This document shows, in pieces, positions 63,782 through 64,000 of a stretch of DNA of 64,000 bases. Positions within the stretch are counted from its first letter, which is position 1. Each line of letters begins with the position of its first letter. The stretch is from Stercorarius parasiticus (lineage: Eukaryota > Chordata > Aves > Charadriiformes > Stercorariidae). A program made the position numbers and the translations under genes. The notes beneath the pieces were generated by a model that made no database searches, was not told the origin of the DNA, and was given only the letters and a program-made list of their open reading frames with translations. The stretch is from NCBI GenBank assembly GCA_013396915.1, contig VWZL01000562.1, positions 18,788-82,787 on the forward strand, in the 5' to 3' direction.

Positions 63782-64000
63782 CCAGCTGTTCTGCTGACTG
63801 AGAGACTCTCAGATACTTTTGCATTTCCCCTTCCCTTCCTCCAGAAAAGTAAAACGCAGCTTCACCCCTGCTGGGAACAAGGGTAAGGGGAGGAGGGTCA
63901 CCACTTCCCGGTATTCCCCTGGTGTTCCCGGTGGTGCCGGCCCCCGCGCTGACCGTCCCTTTTCCCCTCCTGAAGAGCCCCGTCCCCCTCCCGCACCCTC

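Larger units (their letters stand above)
46288..64000 (-). other. WNT2: WNT2 gene, 3' part (partial gene span)
   Basis: Three minus-strand exons (60640-60363, 57466-57202, 47508-47279; 278, 265 and 230 nt) splice in frame into about 257 codons ending in TGA. The product is WNT2, a secreted, lipid-modified, cysteine-rich ligand that signals through Frizzled and LRP5/6 receptors. WNT2 proteins are about 360 residues and the amniote gene has five coding exons, so exons 1 and 2 (signal peptide and the first 100 or so residues) are missing. They were searched for on the minus strand up to 64000 and not seen, so they should lie to the right of the window. The convergent arrangement with ST7 is as in other amniotes. 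Confidence 0.96.
60641..64000 (-). other. WNT2: WNT2 intron 2 (3' part)
   Basis: Upstream of exon 3 in gene direction. It contains a poly-T run (62152-62167), a CR1 fragment (about 63386-63781) and a moderately GC-rich stretch from about 62030. Frames of up to 147 codons at 62222-63409 on both strands overlap each other and carry no recognisable domain. I searched for the WNT2 exon 2 peptide on the minus strand and did not find it. The last 100 bases become markedly GC-rich. Confidence 0.7.

Noticed and set aside
60641..64000. WNT2 exon 2 or exon 1 inside the right end of the window
   Set aside because: No minus-strand frame here resembles the N-terminal half of a Wnt protein; the 147-codon frame at 62752-62309 is unrelated.
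1..64000. CRISPR arrays, tRNA or rRNA genes, prokaryotic operons
   Set aside because: None seen. Split exons, CR1 LINEs and long introns mark this as vertebrate nuclear DNA.

Overview
This window is vertebrate nuclear DNA, almost certainly from a bird. Its coding content is short exons with GT/AG borders separated by long introns. The repeats are typically avian: CR1 LINE 3' ends with the (ATTCTGTG)n tail and a solo LTR of a type common in neoavian birds. There is no operon, CRISPR array, tRNA, rRNA or intact mobile-element gene. The window holds parts of two convergent genes, ST7 on the plus strand and WNT2 on the minus strand, in the ST7-WNT2 arrangement known from human chromosome 7q31.

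Positions 1-40640 are the 3' half of ST7. Seven coding exons (3614-3728, 14201-14273, 15817-15919, 25878-26028, 30613-30705, 33746-33885, 40309-40404) join in frame to encode the last 256 residues, followed by a short 3'UTR with a polyadenylation signal at 40612. The introns are mostly unique and AT-rich. They contain one solo LTR (4536-5083), one candidate LTR (about 20208-20567), two ancient CR1-like LINE fragments (about 11135-11410 and 26475-26896) and simple repeats. From about 40640 to 46300 I see no gene; this is the space between the two converging 3' ends.

Positions 46288-64000 are the 3' part of WNT2, read right to left: exon 3 (60640-60363), exon 4 (57466-57202) and the final exon (47508-47279, stop codon at 47279-47281). 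Together they encode about 257 codons, roughly the last 70 percent of the protein, including the Wnt signature with the lipid-modified serine and the cysteine-rich C-terminus. The first two exons (signal peptide and the first part of the Wnt domain) are not in the window. WNT2 intron 4 (9.7 kb) and intron 2 carry four younger CR1 3' ends and some GC-rich, ORF-rich sequence that I could not identify.

The two genes are neighbours but do not form a functional unit that can be read from the sequence: ST7 is a multi-pass membrane protein of unresolved function, and WNT2 is a secreted signalling ligand. I found no convincing undescribed system. The observations most worth a second look are the candidate LTR at 20.2 kb, the transcript-like block at 52.85-53.53 kb, the minus-strand ORF cluster at 21.5-23.65 kb and the uneven distribution of young CR1 copies.
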